The notes beneath the pieces are model-generated. The model saw only the letters and a program-made list of their open reading frames with translations. It made no database searches and was not told the DNA's origin. A program made the position numbers and the translations under genes. 64,000 nucleotides of DNA from Xiphydria camelus (lineage: Eukaryota > Arthropoda > Insecta > Hymenoptera > Xiphydriidae), in the NCBI GenBank assembly GCA_963678675.1, contig OY783197.1, forward strand, positions 25,442,048 through 25,506,047, given 5' to 3'. Of this stretch, positions 34,480 through 45,500 are shown in pieces. Positions within the stretch are counted from its first letter, which is position 1, and every line of letters starts with the position of its first letter.

Positions 34480-34895
34480 TATTTATGCAATCCACATATG
34501 AATTCGGTCCTATATGGATTATATATGATTTTTATGTACCTAGATCATATATGGACTACACTATAAACAAAATTTATATGAAATTTAATACAATTGCAGG
34601 TAACACTTTTATCCGATATGTGATTATGTGAAAATTAATATACTCCGTTATGAAATTTGTAAGGGAAATTTCAGAAGGAAATATATTAATTTTAATCATC
34701 ACATCGGTTAAAAGCTTTATGTACAATTATATTAAAAATATTAATTTGTTATGGTATACATATGGATTATGCAAAAATTTAAAAGATACAATTAATTCAT
34801 ATATAGTCCATATATGATTTACACAGAAATCATGTATAATACAAAGAGGACCAAATCCCTACATATAGACTATATAGAAACCATATAGAACAATT
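34480..34895. mobile_element. fold-back family M, copy 2, interrupted by L
   Basis: Outer arms carry the TATATGGATTATATATG motif and its complement; an L element with TA duplication lies in the middle. Boundaries approximate. Confidence 0.5.
34559..34754. mobile_element. MITE family L, copy 3, nested in M
   Basis: 196 bp flanked by TA; AAATTAATATACTCCGTTAT and the complementary ATATATTAATTTTAATCATC match the other L copies. Confidence 0.65.
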
Positions 34896-35588
34896 CCGCC
34901 TGCGATCGTAAGCCTTAGAATTTTCTGAAAATATCTCTGGATCTCCCGCGGAGACCGGAAGTATCCACGGATTATAAACTATGGCTTGGAAAGGCCGCGG
35001 CAGACTCTTGTAACGTCAGAGCGGATGGCGCATCTATAAGTTCACGAAAAACGATGCTTGTAAATTAACCGCTCGCGGAGCGCTCTCCGCCGAGAGCATC
35101 GCCTGAGCGCCCGCAGTGGATAAGGTTTGGATTGCCTCCAGAAAATATAGCGAGCCACCCCCCTCCGCCGCTCCCGCGAGTCAGAATACGCGGTGCAAAA
35201 CGAACGAGAGGAAGTCGGAACGAGCGAGAGCGCGATAGCGAGCAAATAATAGGGAAATGATTTGCTCCTCGTTAGATAAAGACTTGGGGGGGGGGGACTC
35301 TCGCGAAAAGAAATATTGCCCCCAATGAAAGGAATTGGGGGGACGATTCCGCTGTAACGGCGCCTTATTCGGCTGCGCCGGGTCACCCGCGCGACGCTGG
35401 ACCGTTGTTCGATGAGAGCAGAGTTCGGGGAGTGTTTGAAACCTCGCGATTATCGTTGTTCGGTACATTTTTCAATTCGTAATTTATAATGTCTTTTTGT
35501 GCTTTGGTTATACTTTTTTTTTATCGTAGAATGTGAAATGTTATAATGGCATTATTCATAGTATTATTGCACGTTTAATGTATATGGT
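34896..35588. other. intron sequence with G-rich patch
   Basis: CpG-rich around 35040-35420 with a G run at about 35287-35297. No gene. Confidence 0.4.
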
Positions 35589-35795
35589 GTAAAAGTGGGA
35601 CTGAGGTCCTAGTTTCCGTTGAACTTTGAACGCGATTATCTCTAATCGCAGTAGAGATGGATGAAAAATCAAAAGAAGCTTTTTTACCGTAGAAACCTAG
35701 ACGAATATTTTTGGTTTAAACTTTTCTTTGACATCTCCAATCGTTTTCGAGATAATCGACTTTTAACTCGCACTTCGATCGGGGCGCTTACCCTG
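35589..35795. mobile_element. MITE family J, copy 1
   Basis: About 207 bp fold-back. Characteristic motifs are AACGCGATTATCTC and its complement GAGATAATCGACTTT, with AAGCTTTTTTACCG in the centre; ends resemble GTAAAAGTGGGA / GCGCTTACCC. Confidence 0.7.
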
Positions 35796-36295
35796 CTCAT
35801 ATCCTCTATGTATTAATTATAATTTTCCTTTTATTTATATAGGACTTTGCAATTACCGAAACACTGAGAATTGCAAAACTGCGATGGTCTTCTTACGCGA
35901 GCTTCCACCAAACGTATTTGTCTCCTTCCATCCGTACGTCGGTCTGACCGCAACCGACTTATGCTACTTACACAGTCGGCTGGCTACTGCAGTACTGAAC
36001 GGTCGAGTAAAATCGGATACCTGAAAATTCGAGAATACTCTTTCTTCAAATCGTCGCACTATAATTCCATTTTATACAGTTAAAACCTCCGTTATCTTCA
36101 AATATTTCCTGCTCCTTTACTAAAAAGAATTATTTTCTCTGTTCATTTCCAGGTAAGCAATAATCCAATAAATCCAAGTACTGCCCATCCACGAGGAAGC
36201 GATAACACGAGATCGATACCCAAATCGCAACGTTACATAGCCGCTCATGCAAGTACCTAGGTACATATCGTATATACCCGACCAATCCACATTAG

Positions 36296-36687
36296 CCCTT
36301 ACTTGCCACACTGGGGTTCGAAACAACCCCATGGTAAAATTCGTACTTGTGTGCCACACTGGGGTTGATTTACACCCCAGCGAAAAGAATTGTTATAACA
36401 AATAAATTATTGCACATTTGTGCTTGAAAATTTTATCAGCTCTTCTTAAGAGCGTACTTTAAAAGACCGTGTGTAACTTTTATACTCTATTTTTTTCGCA
36501 TGCTTAATTTTAAGTTCTGGCTATACAAGTTACACGGTCTTTTAAAGTACGCTATTAAGAAGAGCTGATAACATTTTCCAGTACAAATATGCAATAATTT
36601 GTTTGTTATAACAATTTTTCTCGCTGGGGTGCAAATCAACCCCAGTGTGACAAGTACGTGATTCTATAGAAGTGTGGCAAGTAAGGG
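36296..36687. mobile_element. piggyBac-like MITE with TTAG duplication
   Basis: 392 bp with inverted ends CCCTTACTTGCCACACT / AGTGTGGCAAGTAAGGG, flanked by TTAG on both sides (36292-36295 and 36688-36691). Inner arms include CACACTGGGGTT, TTGTTATAACA and a long pair around AAGAGCTGAT. CCCT...AGGG ends and a TTAA-like 4 bp site fit piggyBac. Confidence 0.8.
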
Positions 36688-36691
36688 TTAG

Positions 36692-37597
36692 ACGAATAAT
36701 AAAGCGAATTATTCCCGTGAGATACGACAACAACTCGCGCGCCACTTTATAAATACGAAAGGACATTCAGCGTCGATCGGACAAATGGCAATCATTCACG
36801 ATTCTACGTCCATCGCCAGACGAATCGCTCGCGTCCCATCGACGAGTCAATCGTGTCCCGTGCCTCGGACGTTTACGCGCACGCTACGCGGAAATCCCGC
36901 GACACGCGTCCAGCGGCGAACGCGCGTTAGAATCCGCAGCCTTGACCCCGGGGGTCGTTCACACCGCGAACCGCGCGGGCGAGCATCGAGGCGGTCCGAT
37001 CTTTGATTGTTATTAAATTGAGTGCTTATCGAACCCGTTATCCGGCGCGCTGCCGCCGCGATCGACGGCGGCGGCCGGCTTCAAGGTGTCGCCGACAATA
37101 CGGGAGCGCCCTCGGCTCACGTGTACGGCTCATTGCCGCGGAAGGTGGTGACCGCGGCGAGGGGTCCCTGTAGCCGATATACGCGCGCGGGGGCCATTTT
37201 CGCCGAGTCACTTTTCATCACTTCAACATCGCCCCTATATATCTCCCGCGGCTTGTTCCAATCCTGTCTCCCGCGCGCGCCTATCGAACCGATCTCATCG
37301 CGCGCGCGTCCCGGCGATCGATACGCGCTTTTGCCCGCGTCATCCTCGGGAAGATTTGAAATATTTCTATCCGGGCGGGGGGGAGGTGGTGCGTCGCTGC
37401 GCGGAGGGTGTCGTTTAGGTCGGGGAGAGGTTGAGTTCTCGTTTCGATATGCCAATTTGCACTCTTCGGCCTTGGGTTATATAATTGACTCGACATCGCT
37501 TTTAGTTCCATGCGAGTTTAGACGTCGCTTCGCCGTCGTCACGTGACGGTTGCTCTTCGCAATCTCTGCAACGCGTTTGCGCTCTCCTAATTGATGT
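36692..37597. other. CpG-rich block in pb intron 1
   Basis: Dense CGCG sequence from about 36780 to 37560. Overlapping open frames (37022-37546 plus, 37455-37117 minus) show no domain. Confidence 0.4.
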
Positions 37598-38350
37598 AGG
37601 GTATAAAAAGTGGGATGACGGACGCCCCAATTTCCGTTTAGCTTTAAACGCGATTATCTCGAAATGTAACAGAGATATGCTAAAAATCATAAGTAGCTTT
37701 TTTATAGAAAATAGACGGACAAATATTTTTTGTTTAAACTTTTTTTCGCTGTCTCTCATCGCTTTCGAGATAATCGATTTTGAACTCGCACTCTCTAACC
37801 AAAGTGTTTATCCCACTGTTACTCAAGCACTAATCGCACTATAAAGCACGCGATATGCACAGTCTTTCCTAGATTAACTCTAGAAATAGTACCGGTGATG
37901 TACCGTACCGTATCGCGTCGGTAACACCGTTGGTGATTAATTTTAGAACGCGCGTGGAGATCGCCGTAACGTATAAAAGCGAAATGATGGACGCCCCAAT
38001 TTCCGTTTAAGTTTAAACGCGATTATCTCAAAACGCAGTGGAGATACGCAAAAAATTATAACTAACTTTTTTATAGCAAAAAAATGGACGAATATTTTCT
38101 GTTTAAGCTTCTCTTCGCCATCTCTCACCGTTTTCGCGATAATCGATGTTGAACTCGCACTCTTTAACCGAGGCGCTTATTTCAATTTTACCCAAATGCT
38201 AACGGCACCACGAAGCAGGCGATACGCACAGTTCTTTCTCGAGGACTACAGTCTAGCCCCAGAAACAGTACCGGTAACCGTGTCGCACCGTAACCACGCC
38301 GGTAACGTAGTCGGCAATTAATTTAAGAACGCGCGCGGAGATCGCCCGCG
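37598..38350. repeat. tandem duplication of about 370 bp, each half with a family J element
   Basis: Unit 1 (about 37598-37970) and unit 2 (about 37971-38350) share the J element and its flank: ACGCCCCAATTTCCGTTTA, then ACAGTACCGGTAA-like and GAACGCGCG(T/C)GGAGATCGCC motifs. J cores are at about 37598-37819 and 37971-38193. The 62-86 codon frames in them are repeat shadows. Confidence 0.72.
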
Positions 38351-39086
38351 AAAACAAGGTGTTATTCGAATCGTGTGAAGAGATTAGGGTGGAGGTGTGA
38401 AGCCGGGAATGAATCGACCGTGTTCAACGAACGAAGAGGGTTGGTATGGGATGGCGCGTCACTGTACGGGACGGGACGGAATGTGTTGGTAGGGTTTGCA
38501 TGGCGGCGGAGAGTCCAGTAGCGATCATCAATCAGAAGGGCAGTCAGCCGTCCGTCGGTTGGTCGGCTGGTCAGCCACGTCCAGCGTGTACAGAGTTCGC
38601 GCGGGAAGCACCTACGTACGGATCTGCGAGTCATGCTCGGACTCCCTCCCCGAACGCGATCGATCCGCCGCGCTGGTGTAGGCACCGCTCTCTGCCTCTC
38701 CTCTCTGTATTTTATTGTTGTCGTTCAATCGCCGAGATCGGACGAAATCATTTTCAATCGTGCGGATCGCCGGACGGTTCGCGAGGAGCTTAGGCCTTTG
38801 TTCGGGCTCATCGTTCGGATCGTTGGGAGTCACTCTCGGGATACGTTGCATTATTTTTGATGGGATTTCAGGGATTCTTCGACAATGAAGTACGATAATC
38901 GAGATCGTGGCGCGCTTGATTCTTTAAAACTTGAATAATAACGAGAAAATTCCCCAATTTATTAAACGTTAATTAATCTATTAATTTTCCTTGTCCTTCT
39001 CGAATAGCAACGGATCTTGATTCTGATCCCATTTTTAATTTTAACAAAATGCAGTACAAAACTCCGAAGAAAAAAATGAGGAACTA
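38351..39086. other. intron sequence, no gene recognised
   Basis: Moderately GC-rich; overlapping frames without domains. Confidence 0.4.
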
Positions 39087-39309
39087 CACTGAGACAAAAA
39101 TTTACTTGATCGAAATAAACGTGCCTTTGGATAGTCCCAAGGGCATATTTATTCGATTTAAATGAATATTGGTTGGACGGAAATATTAGATTATTGAATT
39201 AATTAGATGTTATTTGAATCAAGTCGACATTCATTTAAATCGAATAAATACGCTCTTGGGACTATCCAAAGGCACGTTTATTTCGATCAAGTACATTTTT
39301 GTCTCAGTG
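39087..39309. mobile_element. MITE family A, copy 3
   Basis: 223 bp palindrome with CACTGAGACAAAAATTTACT / TTTTTGTCTCAGTG ends and TA on both sides. Confidence 0.88.
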
Positions 39310-39436
39310 TACCGATATAAAATATTTCACCATTTAAATTTATCGATTTATTCGGAGGACGAAGAATTTATCTGAAGAACTACAAAACGCATTAGCTGCA
39401 GATGAATACCACGAAGATGTTAGCCCTGCGTAGCCA

Positions 39437-39666
39437 CACTGAGAAGAATAACCTAGTTAGAATGACAAGACGCATTTGGTTAAACGAATTTAGTTGTTCT
39501 ACCCAAAATACTAGTAAATTTAACCAAATATTTAGTCATTTTAACTGCATATCTAGTTATTCTAACGAGAAAATGGTCAATTTAACCAAACAAGATGGAG
39601 GATCCATATTTCACCAAACGGTTTCCAACATTTTGGTGAAATTGACCAGGTTTTTTTTTCTCAATG
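39437..39666. mobile_element. MITE family C, copy 2
   Basis: Ends CACTGAGAAGAATAACC / TTTTTCTCAATG with CA on both sides; repeated TTTAACCAAA and TAGTTATTCTAAC motifs as in the pb intron 2 copy. Confidence 0.82.
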
Positions 39667-40705
39667 CAGTATCAGAGCACTCACAACTTGCCGTCGCAAG
39701 ATTCGTATACCGAGCCCCGAAGATTTATGCAAAGCATAAGCGTCCTTCGGGACGAACGTAACCTTTCTCGGAAGCGCCGCGCCGAAGGGCGCGCGCGACG
39801 GGTATCCATCCACCCGCTTCGCGTAGGGCTCGGTGCGGCCCGATTCGGGGCGACTGTCTCGGGGCCGATGGGTAAAGGTAATTGCGTATACGGCTTGATA
39901 ATGAAGCTGCGAAACTTTCTCCCTCTCAGTTTCCGTCCACTCTCTCTTTCTCTCTTTCTCTCTCTCTCCGACTGTTGTTTGATGTTGCATGACTTTTTAT
40001 CGGCGGCCTGACATTTTATAAACAGAGTGGCTCGACTGCGCGAGGCAAGCTAAGCCGGGCGCGGGAACAGGAAATCTTTCAGCGCGAGACCGCCGTGGCT
40101 GCCGGCTAATTACCCCCAGACAACCCCGCTAAAGCCCTCCTCCTCTTCCTCCTCCTCGCTGCCGCCCCCTCGTCCTGCTCGCGGCGTCCACGAAAAAAGA
40201 AGTACGATGTTGGGGCTGGAAGGAGAGAGGAGGGGGGGGGGGGATGCCAGAGCCGAGCTCCCCTTTTCCCTGCAGAGCTATTGTCCCTTAAAAGTAAAGT
40301 GCTTAGTCCACGCCGGATGTAACCGAGCATTTAGTGTCGCTACTGAGTTGATTTTATATTGAAGAGAGTCAATCCGAACACACCTGTAAACGGAGCGCTG
40401 ACGGATCGTCGCAGTATTCGCGTCTCTGAATGTTCGTTTCATCGATCATGCCGCGGGCAAGGGGTGATGGGAGGATATTGGACGATTTCGTGTAAATTAT
40501 ATCCGCTCCTTTTTTCCTGGGAGACGGTCGCATTATTGGGATTTCAATCGAATTGTAGGTAGCGAGTAGCGAGAAAATCGAATTTTGGCAGAATCGATCG
40601 GTCATTCTAATTACATTTTTTCATTGGATTGGGATTTGAAGGAATTTTTCGTGAGGTAGATAATAATGGCTGCTTTCGATTGGGCTCAAATTAACTGCGT
40701 CTTTA
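39667..40705. other. intron sequence, no gene recognised
   Basis: CT run at about 39941-39968, G run near 40232-40242; GC-rich at 39760-40330. Confidence 0.4.
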
Positions 40706-40904
40706 TACTGAGAAAACACTTTATTAATAGTTGATAAATGTAATTTCAAATACGACGGAATAAATATTTCGTCGGGACAAGGAAATATACGATAACTATT
40801 AAAATGTTTATTTGATTCAAACTATTTATTTGGTTCAGTAAAATGTTTATTTCGCCATATCCAAGTAAACGCTTATCAATTACAAATAAACTGTTTTCTC
40901 AGTG
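40706..40904. mobile_element. MITE family F, copy 2 (uninterrupted)
   Basis: 199 bp with TA on both sides, ends TACTGAGAAAACA / CTGTTTTCTCAGTG, arms TTAATAGTTGATAA / TTATCAATTACAAATAAA. Confidence 0.75.
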
Positions 40905-41494
40905 TATATGTAAGTAGTGGCCTAAACTGTTAAAATGCTATTTATTGATATCCAGCTATTGGCATCGATGAAATTTACATTATAAATCCCTGCATTCTAT
41001 TATAAACCGACATTTACAATCGAGAGAACGTTTCTTCACCCGTTCGTAATTACATCTTTCAACTTTCCACAATGAATTGATCAATATAAATCCAGCAGTA
41101 CACTACTCTACATCGAAGGGGAAAGCTGTCAATGAACATTCACTTCGCCAACGAAGAACCCGCGGTTAAATTTTTCACTCGTACCCACGGAAAAGGTCTA
41201 GTTAAACGCAAACCTAATAGAAAAATTTATTTCAGATGAATAGGAATTTTTCACATTCAACAAAAGTCTATTTGAATTACATAAATGTTCTGTTAGGTTC
41301 GTACTCAATTAAAGAGATATGCGAAACATTGATTTAATTTAAATAGACTTTTGTTCAATGTGAGAGAATTCCCATTTATCTCAAATAAATTTTTGTATGA
41401 CCCAAGTGGAAAAGATCTAGGTATATGGATTATATATATTTTGGATATAAAACATGTATAAATGTTGGCTTATTTAATTGATACATAATTTATA

Positions 41495-41720
41495 CCATAT
41501 TAGATTAAACTTACTTGCCAGGAAAGAAACTCGAACCACTATTATCTCATTGCCTACGAGCTATTGGCTGATATTTGTATAATACTTTTTTGAAGATTAT
41601 ATTTTTATCTACAATAAAGTCTTATATTGATGTACATAAGTAGACCAAAAGTTCATATATAAATAGTGAGATAATAGTGATTCGAGTTTCTTTCCTGGCG
41701 AGTAAGTCTAGCCTCACATG
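41495..41720. mobile_element. MITE family D, copy 3, nested in M within E
   Basis: Arms TTAAACTTACTTGCCAGGAA / TTTCCTGGCGAGTAAGTCTA; flanked by TTATA on both sides (41490-41494 and 41721-41725). The surrounding TATATGGATTATATAT sequence is family M. Confidence 0.65.
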
Positions 41721-41865
41721 TTATATAAATCATATACGGACTATATACGGTTTATGTATGTGGCATTATTTCAATTACTTTATTTTTTGTACAATCCATA
41801 TCCATATATAATACACATATGGCTTATATTAAAATAATGACTGTACAAAATTAATCTTTCCTACA

Positions 41866-42058
41866 CACTGAGAAAAGAAAAGATTAAAAATTATTCTATT
41901 AGAAGGATAATCCGAGTACGACAGGTAAAATAGATCAAAAATTGTCCTTCCAGGGTTTAAAATTTAACCTTCTTTAGGATAATTTTTGATCTATTTTACC
42001 TTTCGTACTCAGATTATCCTTCTAACAGAATAATTTTTAATCTTTTCTTTTCTCAGTG
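41866..42058. mobile_element. MITE family B, copy 1
   Basis: 193 bp palindrome from CACTGAGAAAAGAAAAGATT to CTTTTCTTTTCTCAGTG; arms GAAGGATAATCCGAGTACGA / CGTACTCAGATTATCCTTC. Copies at 50793, 55322 and 61351. Confidence 0.85.
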
Positions 42059-42455
42059 TACCTGGATAGGTACGTATTCAACTAAAACTTTTCCCTCAGT
42101 ACTAAAGACGAAGGCACCGCGGAGAACCTGAGCAACGGCGTGGTGCCTATACGCTCTCACACGGTCTCCGCGCCTCTCGCTAATTCTCCACAAACGCAGG
42201 AGTCAACGTCCTCGTCCCGTTCGCGGCGGTGGCGAACCGTGCGCGCGATACGCGTCGTATACAGCGGCGAACGTAATGGGAAAAAAAAATATCAGAACGG
42301 TCACTGGAAGGAGGGCGCGCGGACTCCTTCCTCAGAGGGCCGGGATCTATGTACGTATAAAGCGAGAGCGAGCGGCACTTCAAAGTCAATCGCCGATGAC
42401 TGGCACCTTGGCGTTACAAAGCTAAACAGTCGGTGTGGATGAAATGTAGGCTTGT

Positions 42456-42478
42456 GCTGCTGCTGCTGCTGCTGCTGT
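42456..42478. repeat. (CTG)n microsatellite
   Basis: About eight GCT/CTG units; not in a supported coding frame. Confidence 0.9.
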
Positions 42479-42743
42479 AGAGTTAGAAATGATTTTTTCT
42501 CCCCTTCTATCGCGTCGTGAAGGGACCATTATTAGCCAACAGGTTCGGCGCGCGGTCCTGGCGAAAGATTAGTATATAGGCGATTCTTCAATCACGCTCA
42601 CAATTGAATTAAAGAATGCCTTGCGGTTGGTGTTCGCCTCTGACGTTGTAGGAGGCGTTTGTGCGCTCGTATAAAAATGTATCGAGGTTAGATTTGGAGT
42701 CTGGCGCGTCGCTCGTTTCTAACGGTACGACGATAATCTTTTT

Positions 42744-42962
42744 AGGGTGAAAGTGAAATAAACACACCTCACAGTTAAACTTTGAAGGCGATTATCTCGA
42801 GACTCAGTGGAGATACGTGAAAAATCAAGAAAAGCTTTTTTATGGTGGAAATATAGGCAAACATTTTTTGCTTGAACTTTTTTCCGATATCTCCATGCGT
42901 TTTCGAGATAATCGATGTTTAACTTGTCCTCTTCAAACTAGAGCGTTTGTTCCACTTTTACT
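42744..42962. mobile_element. MITE family J, copy 4
   Basis: GGCGATTATCTCGAGACTCA and complementary TTTTCGAGATAATCGATG arms, central AAAGCTTTTTTATGG; ends GGGTGAAAGTG / CCACTTTTAC. Confidence 0.7.
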
Positions 42963-45282
42963 CTACTGTCTTGTTCCAAGAGAAAATCGTAAATTGGTAG
43001 CCGAGTGTCACACCTACTTTGGCAAATAGTACAAACTCTAGTTCTCGTTCGAAGTGGCGAAAAATTCCACGTTATCACTGCAAGAAAAAAATCTCCATCG
43101 AACTTCCATTCAGTCACGGGCAATTTTACCACTCGAACTAGACTCAGGCTGTATCCTCTTCCCCTCGAGACGCTCGTTTCGCAGCGCTCGCGCGCGCGAT
43201 GTACGTATAACAACAATAATTCGACCATCGGAAAATCGAGGCCGTCACGCGACCGTCGATGAGGGAAACGCGAGTGTACGTATAGCGCGGCGGTCTTCGC
43301 TACGTGATAACGTAATGACAAATTATGGAGATGAGAGTTCGAGGTCGACGGAGACGACGACGACGACGACGACGGCGAAGCGACGAGACTCCGCTCTTCT
43401 CTCGAAGTACGTGCACCTATCTATACATATATACAGCAGAGCCTGCCAGGGGGGTTCTGAATTGCGCGCGGAGAGATCGTCAGACGCGGCGGAGAGAGCC
43501 CCCGAGTATTCCCCTCCGAGGTTCGCGCGCGCGCCCCTCATCCCTCACCGGTAACCACCCTCGCCCTCCGCGCACCCTTGCCATTCGGCGTATAGCCGGC
43601 GGATGGTACGGCCCCGGGAAAATAATGCATTAGAAATTCAGATGACCAAAAGAGGAGGTCGCTCCGCGATTTATCAAATAAAAGCGGTAGTACAGTCAAA
43701 TACCCGTCCATGTCGTCAGTGGAAGCGACAGTTCATTTTTAATATAAAGGAGCCGGGGCGAGGGCCGCCCGACGACAAAAAGAATACGGCGCGGTTGTTC
43801 CGTCTGGAGAGATTTACAGAAATACGGGGAAAAACTTATTCCTCAGCCGCGCGCGCCGCCCGATTTCTTCGATGGACGAACGACGGGAGCGGGGATTTAT
43901 GCCGTTTTGGGAATTGTGGAAAGAGAGGCGAGGGAGAGAGAGAGAGAGAGAGAAAGCGGGAGTCGTGTGAGGAAATTTGTATTGTAAATCTTTGCGCGGT
44001 ATTTGGCATTCCTACGGGCGTCTTGTTTAATGATTAATGTGTGCCTCTCGTTGGTGCGACTAATGAGCCGATAATTGGAGCGAGCGATATTACCCGATTG
44101 TCCTTTTTTACGGGATCGTCATTTTGTTACTTAATAATTGGTTACGCTGCGCAATTTGTTGCAATTTGCGCGATATAAGGTAGATTCGTTTGAAAAGTTC
44201 ACGCGGGACTCAATTTTTCAAAATATTCTCGAACCAATGTTGATTTCATTTCTACGAAATATTGATTCGATCCAATTTTAAATATAATCGGTTCGATCGA
44301 GCGCGAGTCGAGAATTTAATCCGCGAAGAAATCTCTAAATTATTTTGCAGTTAATGAGAATCCTATTAAATGTAAATTGCAGGGAAAATTAAGGAAATAG
44401 AAATAATCGGTGGACTTCAATTCGATGTAATCTAGAATCTTCGCGCGTCCCCACAGCGACGTTAAATATAGGAATTAATTAAAAAAATCTTCTCGGTATA
44501 ACAAAAATTCGTTGCCGAAGATTCGATCGCCCCGGGGCCACGCCCACAGCAGCGACGAGAGTGCGCGAAGTTTCGTCGGGATATCGCTTAATGTATGTTA
44601 ATAATATTCATAAATAATATATAATTGTAGGCTCTCTGCCGCAAGGGGTGAGTTCCGCGACCTGTCCACCGTTCATCCATCACTGCCTCTCCTCCACTCC
44701 CCTCCGCCCTCACTTTTTCCCACCCACTCCCGACGTCGCCTCGCGAACCCCGCGCCGACGTTTAAACGGTTTATAAACAGTCCCTGTGTGCAGTCCGGCA
44801 ATTCATTAGTCGGGTCTCCGCCGCGCTCGAAATCGACTTCTGGCCCGGCTTTTACCCACCCAAGGAGAGTCTCGCGGGGCAGACGTTTTTAAACGATCCT
44901 CGCCGCGCGACGGAAACAATAATTGTTTTCTCCTGAAAATAAAAAAAGTCCAACGTGTCTCGGGCAGGAATATTAACGCGGGGCTGCGGCGTCGTGAATG
45001 GGAATACCTGCACTCTGAATGTGGGGGAAAATTATAGTTCGACTAACGATATTTTAACTATATCGCGCGGCCAGGCGCCACTCGTGGCCTCAAACTTATT
45101 TTATCATTTATATGAATTTTTTTATTATTCGTAAGGAGAAAGATTTACTATGTGCACAAAAATTCACTTGTCAATTTAACACAAATTATTGTTTTTTTAA
45201 ATATATTTATTAATTACGAACGATATTTGTTTTATATTCATTTTTTGCATTTTACTATAAAGTACGATATTTACGAAGACCA
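42963..45282. other. intron sequence, no gene recognised
   Basis: CpG-rich patches at about 43130-43620 and 44510-44900, a GAC run at 43349-43376 and a GA run at about 43930-43954. Frames over 100 codons here are low-complexity. Confidence 0.4.
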
Positions 45283-45500
45283 CACTGAGAAAAATAACTG
45301 GCCAGTTTAATCAAAATCGTTTGGATAAATATGGATCCTCCATCTGTTTGGTTAAACTGATTACTTTATGGTTAGAATAACTATATATTTGGTTACAATA
45401 ACTAAATATTTGACTCAACTAACCAGTATTTTGGTTAAAATAACTAAACGCGTTTAATCAAATGCGTTTTATCATTTTAACCTAGTCATGTTTCTCAGTA
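45283..45500. mobile_element. MITE family C, copy 3
   Basis: Starts CACTGAGAAAAATAACTGG, ends TGTTTCTCAGTA; internal AGTTTAATCAAAATC and repeated GGTTA-AATAACTA motifs as in copy 1. Confidence 0.8.

Larger units (their letters stand above)
41183..42099. mobile_element. MITE family E, copy 3, host of a nest of insertions
   Basis: Left part 41183-about 41403 (GGAAAAGGTCTAGTTAAACG...) and right end about 42062-42099 (GTATTCAACTAAAACTTTTC, CCTCAG) belong to one E element. Between them lie family M, D and B sequences. TA flanks both ends. Confidence 0.6.

Noticed and set aside
42456..42478. CTG repeat as a polyglutamine/polyalanine coding tract
   Set aside because: No open frame of useful length or splice context around it.
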